From: Myxococcales bacterium
GTDB lineage: Bacteria; Myxococcota; Myxococcia; Myxococcales; Anaeromyxobacteraceae
Direction: 5' to 3'
NCBI GenBank assembly: GCA_021806645.1
Contig: JAJZQX010000006.1
Location: 124,001 to 188,000, forward strand
DNA: 64,000 nt
The notes beneath the pieces were generated by a model. It was not told where the DNA came from, ran no database searches, and saw only the letters and a program-made list of their open reading frames with translations. Shown here piece after piece: positions 29,249 to 38,336 of the stretch. Position 1 is the stretch's first letter. Each line of letters opens with the position of its first letter. The position numbers were made by a program, and so were the translations under genes.

Positions 29249-29968
29249 GTGAGCGTGCTCATCGCCTTCGTCTCCTACGGCCTCGCCGCCCTGGTCCTCT
29301 TCCTCACCTTCCCGGCGGCGCTGGTGCTGCGCCTGCTCACCTTCCCGTTCGACCGCCACCGGATGCTGGTGAGCGCGTCGCTGGTCTGGCTGGGGCGGTT
29401 CGTCATCCGCACCTCCCCGCTCTGGCACGTGACGGTCGAGGGGTCGCTGCCGGCGCCGCCGCGGACCTACGTGGTGGTCCCCAACCACCAGTCGCTGGTG
29501 GACGCGCTGGCGGTGGCCTGCCTGCCGGCCAACCTGAAGTGGATCGGAAAGCGCTCGGCCTTCCAGCTGCCGTGGCTCGGCTGGGCCTTCCGCCTGGCCG
29601 GCTACGTGCCGGTGCTGCGCGGCGAGAGGGCCGACGGCCGGCGGGCGCTGGCCACGCTGCGCCGCTACCTCGCTTCAGGGATCCCGGTCGGCCTCTTCGC
29701 CGAGGGGACGCGCAGCCGCGACGGGCAGCTCAAGGACTTCAAGGCCGGGCCGTTCAAGCTGGCCATCGAGGCCGGGGTGCCGGTCATCCCGGTGGCCATC
29801 TCCGGCGCCGGCACCGCCATGCCGGCCGACCAGGCCTGGATCCGGCCGTCGCGGATCACCGTCCGGATCCTCGAGCCCATCGAGACCCGCGGGATGTCGC
29901 TGGAGAACGTGGAGCCGCTGCGGGCCACGGTGCGGCAGCGGCTACTCGACGCGGTGGAGAGTGGGTGA
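29249..29968 (+). CDS. plsC: 1-acyl-sn-glycerol-3-phosphate acyltransferase (PlsC family)
   Basis: Adds the second acyl chain in phosphatidic acid synthesis at the inner membrane. 239 residues from a GTG at 29249 (VSVLIAFVSYGLAALVLFLTF). A hydrophobic N-terminal anchor is followed by the catalytic motif NHQSLVD (H and D conserved), the GER motif region (GYVPVLRGERADG), the phosphate-binding FAEGTRSRDGQLKDFKAG and the final VIPVAISG. All four acyltransferase motifs are present. GTG is chosen because it directly precedes the anchor; a second in-frame GTG lies six bases on. Confidence 0.9.
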   Translation: MSVLIAFVSYGLAALVLFLTFPAALVLRLLTFPFDRHRMLVSASLVWLGRFVIRTSPLWHVTVEGSLPAPPRTYVVVPNHQSLVDALAVACLPANLKWIGKRSAFQLPWLGWAFRLAGYVPVLRGERADGRRALATLRRYLASGIPVGLFAEGTRSRDGQLKDFKAGPFKLAIEAGVPVIPVAISGAGTAMPADQAWIRPSRITVRILEPIETRGMSLENVEPLRATVRQRLLDAVESG

Positions 29969-30003
29969 AAGGTGGCTTCACCCGTCGTTCGCGGCTGCGC
30001 GGG

Positions 30004-31044
30004 CTAGGGACTCGTCTCCATCGTGACGCCGAACCACGGGTAGAACACTCCCTTGGAGGAGGCGGCGACCCCGGCATCGAACGCGAACTGGTCCCATCCG
30101 ACTCGAACCGCCAGCGCCTGGAAGGACTGGTCGAAGCCGTAGTTGGTCCAGTTCTCGAAAATGAGGTCGAGTCCAGAGGTGGAGCGCCAGGTGAAGGCCA
30201 GCGCCGCGCCGACATCCTGCTGGAACGGAACGGCCATGCTCAGCGAGCGGAACTTCGGTCCCGCATGCAGTGAGAGGTCCCAACTGGCAGTGGACCAGGT
30301 CACGGTCACCGAGGCAGCACCAGTCGAAGCGCCGCTGGTGCTGCCCCAGGCACGGAGCCCGCCCTTGAGGTGCAGCGCCCCGCCGAAGTTCATCCCGATG
30401 TCCACCCCGGCCTCCCAATTCACGGGCATGTCTCGGGCATAGAGGACGGGGAGCGCGGTCCCTGCCGAGGCGGATAGCCACGGCAGGATCCCCAAAGTGC
30501 CCAGCAGGTGAGAGTCGCCGCTGAGCGCTAGGTGGAGGAGGCCGGCCCGGATCATCCTCCCCGACGGTGCTTCCAGGTGACGCTCCACCAGCTCGATGGG
30601 CCGGGGCCGTTCCACGACCGGGATCACCAGGGCGACCTCGGACCGCGGCAGCTCCCGGCTCTGGCCCGCGACCTCGAGCACGAGGCCATCGGCCTCGTCG
30701 CCAAGGACCCATCCGGTCAGCGCTGCTCCGTTCAGCAGGATGGCCCGGACGGCCTGCCCCGATCCCGCGCCCAGGGCCCCGAAGGGAGCCCGCCGATCCA
30801 GGCAGTCGGCCGGGACCACGCCATGGAGGCGGTCGCGGGCGACGTCGATCCAGTCGTCGCTCCCACGATCGACGGTGGCCACGTCCCTCGTCAGCGAGAC
30901 GATCTTCCCCTCGACCTTGTTTCCAGACATCAGGAGCAGGGTGCCCCGCAGGCCGACGGTCGGCGGGACCACGCAGGTCCCGGGTCCCGTCGAGGAGCCG
31001 GGCACCGCGGTGAGCGCGAGGATGAGGAGGAGGGCCGCGGGCAT
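30004..31044 (-). CDS. Secreted protein with Sm-like N-terminal and beta-rich C-terminal part
   Basis: Family not recognised. 346 residues from the ATG at 31044, with AGGAG at good spacing; a further upstream ATG (31101) is in frame but would bury the signal peptide. Signal peptide about 1-20 (MPAALLLILALTAVPGSS). Residues about 30-160 contain two strands-and-turn modules (LLLMSGNKVEGKIVSLTRDVATVD; RAILLNGAALTGWVLGDEADGLVLEV) with the look of small beta barrels. Residues about 190-346 are alternating hydrophobic strands (VNWEAGVDIGMNFGGALHLKGGL; WDLSLHAGPKFRSLSMAVPF), suggesting an outer-membrane barrel. Codon use is less GC-biased than in neighbours. Confidence 0.72.
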   Translation of the reverse strand: MPAALLLILALTAVPGSSTGPGTCVVPPTVGLRGTLLLMSGNKVEGKIVSLTRDVATVDRGSDDWIDVARDRLHGVVPADCLDRRAPFGALGAGSGQAVRAILLNGAALTGWVLGDEADGLVLEVAGQSRELPRSEVALVIPVVERPRPIELVERHLEAPSGRMIRAGLLHLALSGDSHLLGTLGILPWLSASAGTALPVLYARDMPVNWEAGVDIGMNFGGALHLKGGLRAWGSTSGASTGAASVTVTWSTASWDLSLHAGPKFRSLSMAVPFQQDVGAALAFTWRSTSGLDLIFENWTNYGFDQSFQALAVRVGWDQFAFDAGVAASSKGVFYPWFGVTMETSP

Positions 31045-31072
31045 CTTGGAGGCTCCTGGGGCAGAGCCCGTT

Positions 31073-31101
31073 TCGGTAGCGTCTCCTGAACCTAGAGTCA
31101 A
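31073..31101 (-). promoter_or_regulatory. Candidate promoter of the 30004-31044 gene
   Basis: Minus strand: TTGACT (31101-31096), 17-base spacer, TACCGA (31078-31073). The -35 match is good and the -10 weak. It would place the start about 20-25 bases before the start codon. Confidence 0.35.
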
Positions 31102-31154
31102 GGGAGCTTTTCACCGGCAGCTTCGCCGGGCCGCTGGCGGGCCTGCACCCGACC

Positions 31155-31190
31155 CCGGACGGTCGATATTTCGGTTGACAGACCGTCCGG
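31155..31190. repeat. Perfect 10-bp inverted repeat in the divergent intergenic region
   Basis: CCGGACGGTC (31155-31164) and GACCGTCCGG (31181-31190) are exact reverse complements separated by 16 bases that include TTGACA (31175-31180). The centre is about 65 bases before the plus-strand gene at 31238 and about 128 from the minus-strand gene. The arms are two helical turns plus a little apart centre to centre (26 bp), as expected for a protein dimer site, though an RNA hairpin is also possible. Confidence 0.6.
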
Positions 31191-31237
31191 ATCCTTGGGA
31201 CCGTCAGGGACCTCCTTGCTTGCCGAAGGCCTGTCGC

Positions 31238-33463
31238 ATGCCCCGCCGTTTCTCAGCACTCTTGCTCCTGGCGCTTTGCTCCTGCGCGGTCGACCTGACC
31301 GCGCAGGACGCCATCTGGTTCGAGCCCGCGGGCCACCTCTGGACCGAAGGCGTGCTGGTCTTCAGCGTGGGGAGCCGGGGCGTGAGCGAGGGAGATCTGC
31401 TAGTCGACGGAAGCTACCGAGGCCGCTGGAGGAGCGGTGCGGGCGTTCGCCTCAAGATGGACCCGGGCGAGCATCGGCTGGAGGCTCGCGGCTCAGGATT
31501 CAAGGGACCTGTGAGCACTTCGGTCGACGTCTCGGTGGCGCTCCTGTCGATAGTGTCCATCACGCCGCCGCTAGGAAAGGTCCCGGTCGGAACGCCACCC
31601 GAGTTCACCATCCAGTTCTCGGCACCGGTGTCGAGGGCACTGGTCGAGACCAGCCGCCTGGCACAACACAGCCCGGACACCACGCTGGCCGACCTGCCGC
31701 ACGTCTGGATCGACGACCAGACTGTTCGCTTCCAGGTCGCCGGTGGCTTTGGCTTGGCGGCTGGCGTGAATCTGGACCTCAGGGCAGGTCCCCGCGGCGG
31801 GGAGCCCCGGGCGTTCGGGACCCTCGCCTGGGCGGAGCTCGCCGCGGACATCTCCTTCGTCGAGGTGGCCACCGCGGGCCCTCCATGTGCCGGGGTCCAC
31901 CGATGGACGGTGACGCCCTCAGGCGACGTACCACCCAGCGGGACGGTGACTTGTGGCGGCGGCACCGTGGCGACAGTCAGCGGTCCCGCCCCGTGGACGA
32001 TCGACGTGGACCTCGATGCCCTTCCAGAGGGGACCTGCGAGCTCGGCTTCGACGCGCCAGGAACTCGCATCAATGTCCTGCAGAACTTCCCCGGTCCTTT
32101 CCAGCCGGCGCTCACGGTCGACCGGACCAGGCCACGCCTGATCGCAGTCGACGTGTCACCCTTGACCACCAGGGCTGGTCAACTCGGGAACTTTCCGGCC
32201 ATCTCGCTGAGATTCCCCGAGTACGTGAACGGGATTGCCTCGGTGTCATTCAACGGGGTGCCGGTCGCGATCTATGGCACTGGCGTGGAGTTTCGCGTCC
32301 CGACCATCACGTACGGGCGCATCGAGATCGGCCCAGGTACGCTCTCGGATCTTTGCCAGAATCCAGTCGAGCCGTTCAACGAGGTCCTGGAATACGGGAA
32401 GTGGTTCGCGCCCTACGGGGCAGGACCGCTCCTTGGCGGAGTGAAAGTTGCGGCCGGGGCCGCATGGCTCGAAGACAACCCACTCCAGGCAACGCCGTAC
32501 GGCCGGGTGCCCGATGGCTACGTCGCCTGGATCCCGGCGCCCGGTGAGCCTGCAGAGGGCTCACTCCAGGTGAGCGTCGTCTCCGGTGGGAACACGTTCC
32601 GGAGCCAGCTCTCGAGCGGGGTGTCCGTCTCCGGGTTCGACCTGTCCGACGCGGTAATCGCCTGGCGTGAGCCGACCTCGGCGACGCTCATCAAGCTCGC
32701 CTTCTGGGACATGGTCGGACTCCAGTGGATTCGGCCGAGCGTGCCGTCGAGCAGGGTCGATGCCGCACCTCCCAGCGTCCGGTTCACCTGGTTTTCGCCC
32801 GTCTCCCCCGGTCCGGCGTTACACACCGGTGGCGACATCCAGCTGACCTGGACCGAACCCGATTCCGTCGGAGGTCAGGCTGGAATGCTGGCCCGGGGGA
32901 CCACGTCCGGGATGGGGCCGGGACTGCCGAAGACACCGGCCGCGCCCGGGGCGACCCTCAGATCCTTCAGGTACGTCGATTGCGGCATGTCGTCGGCGAG
33001 CACGGCTTGGCTTCAGGATGACGGGACCGGTCCTCGCGTTCATGCCGTCGGGTACAATGCCAACACGGCCTTCGATGGACCCATCGACCTGGTCGGCCCA
33101 TCGTCGGGCCTGTCGCTTACCTGCAGCAGGGCGCTCTGGTCGGAAGGCGGCCGGGTGTACGTATCGAACCTGGACTCCGTTGCCGGGGCCTGGGGTCTCC
33201 CGGTCGAGGTGCAGATCCCCGCGGGAAGCACGGCCGACTCGCCGACCTGGTTCTCACTTGGTGGGGTGGCCATGGTGGTGAGGACCCCGAGCGCCGATGA
33301 GATCCGGATCGTCTACATCGGTCCGGATGGAACACAGAGCCTGTGGTCGGATGTCGTCAATCAGGGCGTGGCGGGCCGGGTGCGATCACTGACCGTCAGC
33401 GGTTGGACGTTCAGTTGGGTCGATGACACCGGCCAGCTCTGGGCCAGGACCTTCAACTTCTAG
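31238..33463 (+). CDS. Large secreted lipoprotein with Ig-like and repeat domains
   Basis: 741 residues from the ATG at 31238. Lipoprotein signal with Cys in LLALCSCAVD. Residues about 100-200 resemble a bacterial Ig-like (Big_5-type) domain, ITPPLGKVPVGTPPEFTIQFSAPVSRALVETSRL; a second such part follows at about 300-390. The C-terminal 350 residues contain spaced units such as LWSEGGRVYVSNLD, LWSDVVNQG and SWVDDTGQLWARTF, suggestive of a beta-propeller or lectin-like repeat. No enzyme motif was seen. It lies on its own between the inverted repeat and a convergent lipoprotein gene. Base use is visibly less GC-skewed than in the type III operon. Confidence 0.75.
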   Translation: MPRRFSALLLLALCSCAVDLTAQDAIWFEPAGHLWTEGVLVFSVGSRGVSEGDLLVDGSYRGRWRSGAGVRLKMDPGEHRLEARGSGFKGPVSTSVDVSVALLSIVSITPPLGKVPVGTPPEFTIQFSAPVSRALVETSRLAQHSPDTTLADLPHVWIDDQTVRFQVAGGFGLAAGVNLDLRAGPRGGEPRAFGTLAWAELAADISFVEVATAGPPCAGVHRWTVTPSGDVPPSGTVTCGGGTVATVSGPAPWTIDVDLDALPEGTCELGFDAPGTRINVLQNFPGPFQPALTVDRTRPRLIAVDVSPLTTRAGQLGNFPAISLRFPEYVNGIASVSFNGVPVAIYGTGVEFRVPTITYGRIEIGPGTLSDLCQNPVEPFNEVLEYGKWFAPYGAGPLLGGVKVAAGAAWLEDNPLQATPYGRVPDGYVAWIPAPGEPAEGSLQVSVVSGGNTFRSQLSSGVSVSGFDLSDAVIAWREPTSATLIKLAFWDMVGLQWIRPSVPSSRVDAAPPSVRFTWFSPVSPGPALHTGGDIQLTWTEPDSVGGQAGMLARGTTSGMGPGLPKTPAAPGATLRSFRYVDCGMSSASTAWLQDDGTGPRVHAVGYNANTAFDGPIDLVGPSSGLSLTCSRALWSEGGRVYVSNLDSVAGAWGLPVEVQIPAGSTADSPTWFSLGGVAMVVRTPSADEIRIVYIGPDGTQSLWSDVVNQGVAGRVRSLTVSGWTFSWVDDTGQLWARTFNF

Positions 33464-33516
33464 ACTTCCGACCGGATCGCCCCCCGTGACGTCTGACGGG
33501 CAGGCCTCGGCGCCGC

Positions 33517-34092
33517 TCAACCCGGCGGGCCGACCGTGGAAGGGGCCGGCGCCGTGGCCGGTGGCGCGGCCGGGGCGGGAGGCTTCCCCTCCTCGATCCG
33601 CTCCGCCGCCTCCGGGTCGACGCGCTGGAGCAGGTCGAACTCCATGTCGAAGTCGCGCAGCGTCACGCCGTCCGACCCGACCTCCTGCTGGTTCAGCTCG
33701 ATCCTGGTGAGGACCACGCGCAGCCCGGCGGCATCCGGCTCGGCCTCGGCGCGCCAGCGCGAGCCGTACTGGTTCCAGGCCGTCTCGAGCAGCAGGCCGC
33801 CGCCCGGGGTCGAGCGGGTCTCCTTGGCGGCCGACGAGAACCGGGACAAGGGACCGGACTTCTGGCCGACCGCCTCCGCGTCCTTCCCGGCCAGCGCCAG
33901 CCCGCGGTCGGCGAGCAGCCGCTGCACCACCGGCCAGACCTGCTCCACCGGCTGGCGATAGCGGAAGGTCCCCAGCCCCGCCCGCACCAGCTTCCCGCGG
34001 GCGCGGTACTCGGAGAGCGAGGCGCAGCCCGGTCCGGCGAGGGCCAGGGCGGCGAGGGCGAAGGCAGGGAGCAATCGGGCGGCGCGGGTCAT
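33517..34092 (-). CDS. Lipoprotein, distantly BamC-like
   Basis: 191 residues from the ATG at 34092. Signal and lipobox AGPGCAS. The body (RYRQPVEQVWPVVQRLLADRGLALAGKDAEAVGQKSG..., then TAWNQYGSRWRAEAEPD) has the alternation seen in helix-grip domains of BamC/NlpB-type lipoproteins: a vW..v...L...gl helix, followed by a strand ending in a trypsin-like T.W and an R.RyraE segment. The tail is Pro/Ala-rich. A role at the cell envelope is likely; BamC relationship is a guess from pattern only. A longer upstream in-frame ATG would overlap the plus-strand gene at 34096. Confidence 0.75.
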   Translation of the reverse strand: MTRAARLLPAFALAALALAGPGCASLSEYRARGKLVRAGLGTFRYRQPVEQVWPVVQRLLADRGLALAGKDAEAVGQKSGPLSRFSSAAKETRSTPGGGLLLETAWNQYGSRWRAEAEPDAAGLRVVLTRIELNQQEVGSDGVTLRDFDMEFDLLQRVDPEAAERIEEGKPPAPAAPPATAPAPSTVGPPG

Positions 34093-34095
34093 CAG

Positions 34096-34716
34096 GTGGT
34101 TCCCTCTCCAGGTCACCGGCACCGGCATCCTACCGCGCCACGAGACGCAGCCGTGCGGCGACATGTCGGCGGAAACCTCCTTGGAGTGCCCTTCGTTCCG
34201 GTCGACGCGACCGGCATCCCAATCGAGTCGGCGGCCTGCCCGTTCTTCGGTCAGGGCATGCACGCCGTCGCCGAGGCCCAGTTCTCGACGGTGGGCGGCA
34301 TCTGCGTCCACGCGGAGACCAACGGCTTCTGCACCGAGCAGCCCAACGCCGTCAGCGTCCACGTGACGATCGACCGGTGGGACGCGGCCGGGAATACCGT
34401 GGCGCTACTCGCGGGGACCTACGACACCAGCACGAACGGGGTGGCCGACGCCAGCGGCGTGGTGACCCGCTTCTGGGCCTACGCTGCTCGCACCGGCCCG
34501 GCCTGCTCCTCGCTGAGCAACCCCAAGGAGTGGATCGTCGATAGGTACGTCCTCGACGAGGTCGGCCCTGCGCGGATTCGCGGCTCGGCCAGCGCCCATG
34601 CCACAAACGGCAGCACGCTGGCGGGGTCGTTCGACGTGCCGGTCTGCGGCGCCTCCGACGCCGCCTTCTGCGCCTCCCTGAAGGGCGGGTGCGCGGCGAC
34701 CACCTGCGTCCCCTGA
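34096..34716 (+). pseudogene. 5'-truncated gene for a Cys-rich secreted protein
   Basis: The frame encodes about 180 residues of ordered protein (GVPFVPVDATGIPIESAACPF...GRF ending CASLKGGCAATTCVP). Its pattern is typical of secreted myxobacterial proteins: paired cysteines, an AETNGFCTEQPNAVSVHVTI core and a final SFDVPVCG strand. It lacks any signal peptide or lipobox: the 25 residues before GGNLLGVPF are His/Arg/Pro-rich and unlike a leader. The nominal start at 34096 lies only three bases from the start codon of the divergent lipoprotein gene, leaving no room for a promoter or ribosome site. The best reading is a gene that lost its 5' end, or one starting at an internal GTG and not exported. 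Confidence 0.5.
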
Positions 34717-34722
34717 CGCCGG

Positions 34723-35838
34723 CTACCCGACCGTCGCCCCAAACGCGCGCCCCACCGCGTAGGTGACGCCGGCGGCCAGCGCCGCCAGCCCCACCATCCG
34801 CCCCGCCGAGCGCCAGACGCTGGTGCCGGAGAGGAAGCCGATGAAGCCACCCACCCCGGCGAGCGCCACGAGGCTGAACGCGGTGGCCGCCACCATGGCC
34901 GGGTTGCCGGAGGTGAGCAGGAAGGGGATGAGCGGCACGGTGGCCCCGACCGCGAACATGACGAAGGAGGAGCCGGCGGCGCCGATCGGCGAGCCCAGGT
35001 CGTTGGGGTCGAGCCCGAGCTCCTCGCGCACCAGCGTGTCGGCCGCCTGCTCCGGGTTCTTCAGGATCTCGGCGGCGACGCGCGAGGCCTGCTCGGTGGA
35101 GAGCCCCTTCTGCTTGAAGATGAGCGCCAGCTCGGCCGCCTCCTCCTCGGGCGCCTCCTCGATCTCGCGCTTCTCCAGCTCCACCTGCCGGGTCAGCAGG
35201 TCGCGCTGGCTGGCCACCGAGGAGTACTCGCCGGCTGCCATGGAGAAGGCGCCGGCCAGCAATCCCGCGAAGCCGGTCACCACCACCGTGTGCGGCTCGG
35301 CCCCGGCGCCGGCCACGCCGAGGATGAGCGAGAGGTTGGAGACCAGGCCGTCGTTCATGCCGAAGATGGCGGCCCGGACCGAGCCGGCCCGCCCGCTGCT
35401 GCCGTGCCAGCGCTCGCGCACGGCGATGAGGGCGCGGGCGTCGCGCACCTGCCCGTCGCCCATGCCGGCCAGCACCACCCGGTGGGCCCGCTCCTCGTCG
35501 GCTATGGCCGAGGCGTCTCCCCCCTGGGCGTCGTACTTGTCGGCGTCGCCCGCCTCGGCGTCGAGGATCATCGGCACCACCGCCTCGCTGCCGAGCCGGC
35601 GCGCCAGCCAGACGAGGGCGCGGATGCGCGAGGAGGGGCGGTCGGGCGGGATGGCGACCGACTCCTTCTCCAGCTTCCGGGCCCAGACCTCGGCGTGGCG
35701 CCGCTCGGCGGCGGCCAGCTCGGTGAAGCTTCTCGCCTTGGCGGCGTCCTTCTCGTACCGGGCCAGCCCCTCGTAGAGGGCGGCGCCGTCGCGCTCGTCA
35801 ACGAGGTTCTGCAGCCAGAGATCGGTGCGTGGGTTCAT
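34723..35838 (-). CDS. Ferritin-like domain fused to a VIT1/CCC1-family transporter
   Basis: 371 residues. Residues 1-140 form a ferritin-like helical bundle with diiron-type motifs ([35 protein letters not shown]). The rest is a VIT1/CCC1 iron/manganese transporter: first helix [26 protein letters not shown], the cytoplasmic metal-binding stretch [22 protein letters not shown], and three C-terminal helices. This is the layout of MbfA-type iron exporters; moving Fe or Mn out of the cytosol is the likely role. The -10-like TAGATT just before the ATG (35850-35845) would give an almost leaderless message. Confidence 0.9.
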   Translation of the reverse strand: MNPRTDLWLQNLVDERDGAALYEGLARYEKDAAKARSFTELAAAERRHAEVWARKLEKESVAIPPDRPSSRIRALVWLARRLGSEAVVPMILDAEAGDADKYDAQGGDASAIADEERAHRVVLAGMGDGQVRDARALIAVRERWHGSSGRAGSVRAAIFGMNDGLVSNLSLILGVAGAGAEPHTVVVTGFAGLLAGAFSMAAGEYSSVASQRDLLTRQVELEKREIEEAPEEEAAELALIFKQKGLSTEQASRVAAEILKNPEQAADTLVREELGLDPNDLGSPIGAAGSSFVMFAVGATVPLIPFLLTSGNPAMVAATAFSLVALAGVGGFIGFLSGTSVWRSAGRMVGLAALAAGVTYAVGRAFGATVG

Positions 35839-36008
35839 GGAGGGAATCTAGCTTGACGCTGGTCGGACCTGCGCGCAAATGTCCTGTATCCACGGTCGGG
35901 TCCGCCACGTCGGCCCACCCACAGGAGGCCATGGCCCGGGCCGCTCGGGCCACCCGTAGGATGCAGGCAACCAGGGCGGGCGCCGCGTCGGCGCGACGGA
36001 GTCGGCTG

Positions 36009-37103
<1,095 letters not shown>

Positions 37104-37123
37104 CCCTCACGGAGACCTCCCAC

Positions 37124-38335
37124 ATGCGCAAGCTCACGCTCCTCGTCCTCACCGCCGCGCTGGCCCTGCCCGGGCTGGCCGCGGCGCAAGGCGCCCGGCT
37201 GGTGGTCTGGCACGCCTACCGCGGCGGCGAGAAGCTCGCCTTCGAGAAGGTGATCGCCAGCTACAACGCCCGCCCCACCACCAAGGTGAAGGTGGACCCG
37301 CTGGCCGTCCCCTTCGACGCCTTCGCCGACAAGGTCTCGGCCGCGGTGCCGCGCGGCAAGGGGCCCGACGTCTTCATCTACGCGCAGGACCGGATGGGCG
37401 GCTGGATCGAGGCCGGCCACACCGTCGAGCCGATCGACTTCTTCGTCGATGACGCGCTCAAGAAGAGGTACATCCCGACCACCATCGAGGCGCTCACCTA
37501 CCGGGGCAGCCTCTGGGGCCTGCCGCTCGACTTCAAGGTCATCACGCTCATCTACAACAAGAAGCTGCTGGCCAATCCCCCCAGGACCACCGCCGAGCTG
37601 GTCAAGGTCGGCCAGGGGCTCACCAACAAGGCGGCCGGCAAGTTCGGCCTGGCCTGGGCCTACAACGACTTCTACTACGTGGCCTCGCTCCTCAACGGCA
37701 ACGGCGGCGCCGTCTTCGGCCCCGGCACCAGGCCGACGCTCAACGCCCCGGCCAACGTGAAGGGGATGCAGCAGCTGCAGGCCTGGAACCGGGCCGGCTT
37801 CATGCCAGCCGAGCCGTCGGTGGCGCTCATCACCTCGCTCTTCAACGAGGGGAAGGCGGCCATGGTCTTCTCCGGCCCCTGGTTCCTCGGCGAGATCGCG
37901 CCGGGCCTCGACTACGGGCTGGCGCCGCTGCCGGCCATCAGCGAGGCGGGCGGCCAGCCCATGCGGCCGTGGATGACGGTGGAGGGGGTCTTCATCGCCG
38001 CGCCCTCGAAGCAGAAGGAGGCGGCCTTCGAGTTCGTGAAGTACCTGACCGGCGTCGAGTCGGCCAGGGTGCTGGCGCTGGAGGGACGGTTCACCCCGGC
38101 CGTGAAGGCGGTCTACGACGACCCGGCCGTGGCCCGGGACGCGCAGATCTCCGCCTTCAAGAAGCAGGTCGAGGTGGCGGTGCCCATGCCCAACGTGCCG
38201 GAGATGACCATGGTCTGGTCGCCGGCCACCACCGCCCTCAACAAGATCAACTCGGGCGCCTCCCCCAGGGACGCCCTCGACGTCGCCCAGCGGGCGGTCG
38301 AGAAGGACGTCGCCGGCCTGCGCAAGGGCAAGTGA
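37124..38335 (+). CDS. malE: Maltodextrin-binding protein MalE
   Basis: Periplasmic solute-binding protein of the importer. 403 residues with a signal peptide (MRKLTLLVLTAALALPGLAAAQ, no lipobox). The mature protein shows family segments: LVVWHAYRGGEKLAFEKVIASYNA at the start, the hinge-side GLPLDFKVITLIYNKKLL, GKAAMVFSGPWFLGEI and the C-terminal helix region. Aromatic residues at sugar-contact regions (AWAYNDFYYV, SGPWFL) suit an oligosaccharide ligand. It lies 20 bases after malK. Ligand identity is inferred from the enzymes downstream. Confidence 0.92.
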   Translation: MRKLTLLVLTAALALPGLAAAQGARLVVWHAYRGGEKLAFEKVIASYNARPTTKVKVDPLAVPFDAFADKVSAAVPRGKGPDVFIYAQDRMGGWIEAGHTVEPIDFFVDDALKKRYIPTTIEALTYRGSLWGLPLDFKVITLIYNKKLLANPPRTTAELVKVGQGLTNKAAGKFGLAWAYNDFYYVASLLNGNGGAVFGPGTRPTLNAPANVKGMQQLQAWNRAGFMPAEPSVALITSLFNEGKAAMVFSGPWFLGEIAPGLDYGLAPLPAISEAGGQPMRPWMTVEGVFIAAPSKQKEAAFEFVKYLTGVESARVLALEGRFTPAVKAVYDDPAVARDAQISAFKKQVEVAVPMPNVPEMTMVWSPATTALNKINSGASPRDALDVAQRAVEKDVAGLRKGK

Positions 38336-38336
38336 C

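Noticed and set aside
31175-31197. TTGACA as a simple sigma70 promoter for the 31238 gene
   Set aside because: No -10-like hexamer lies 16-18 bases downstream (the sequence there is ggaccg or gaccgt). Kept only as part of the inverted-repeat observation.
35853-35881. TTGACG with CAAATG as a malK promoter
   Set aside because: The -10 match is too poor and no better hexamer occurs at 16-18 bases; no malK promoter could be assigned with confidence.
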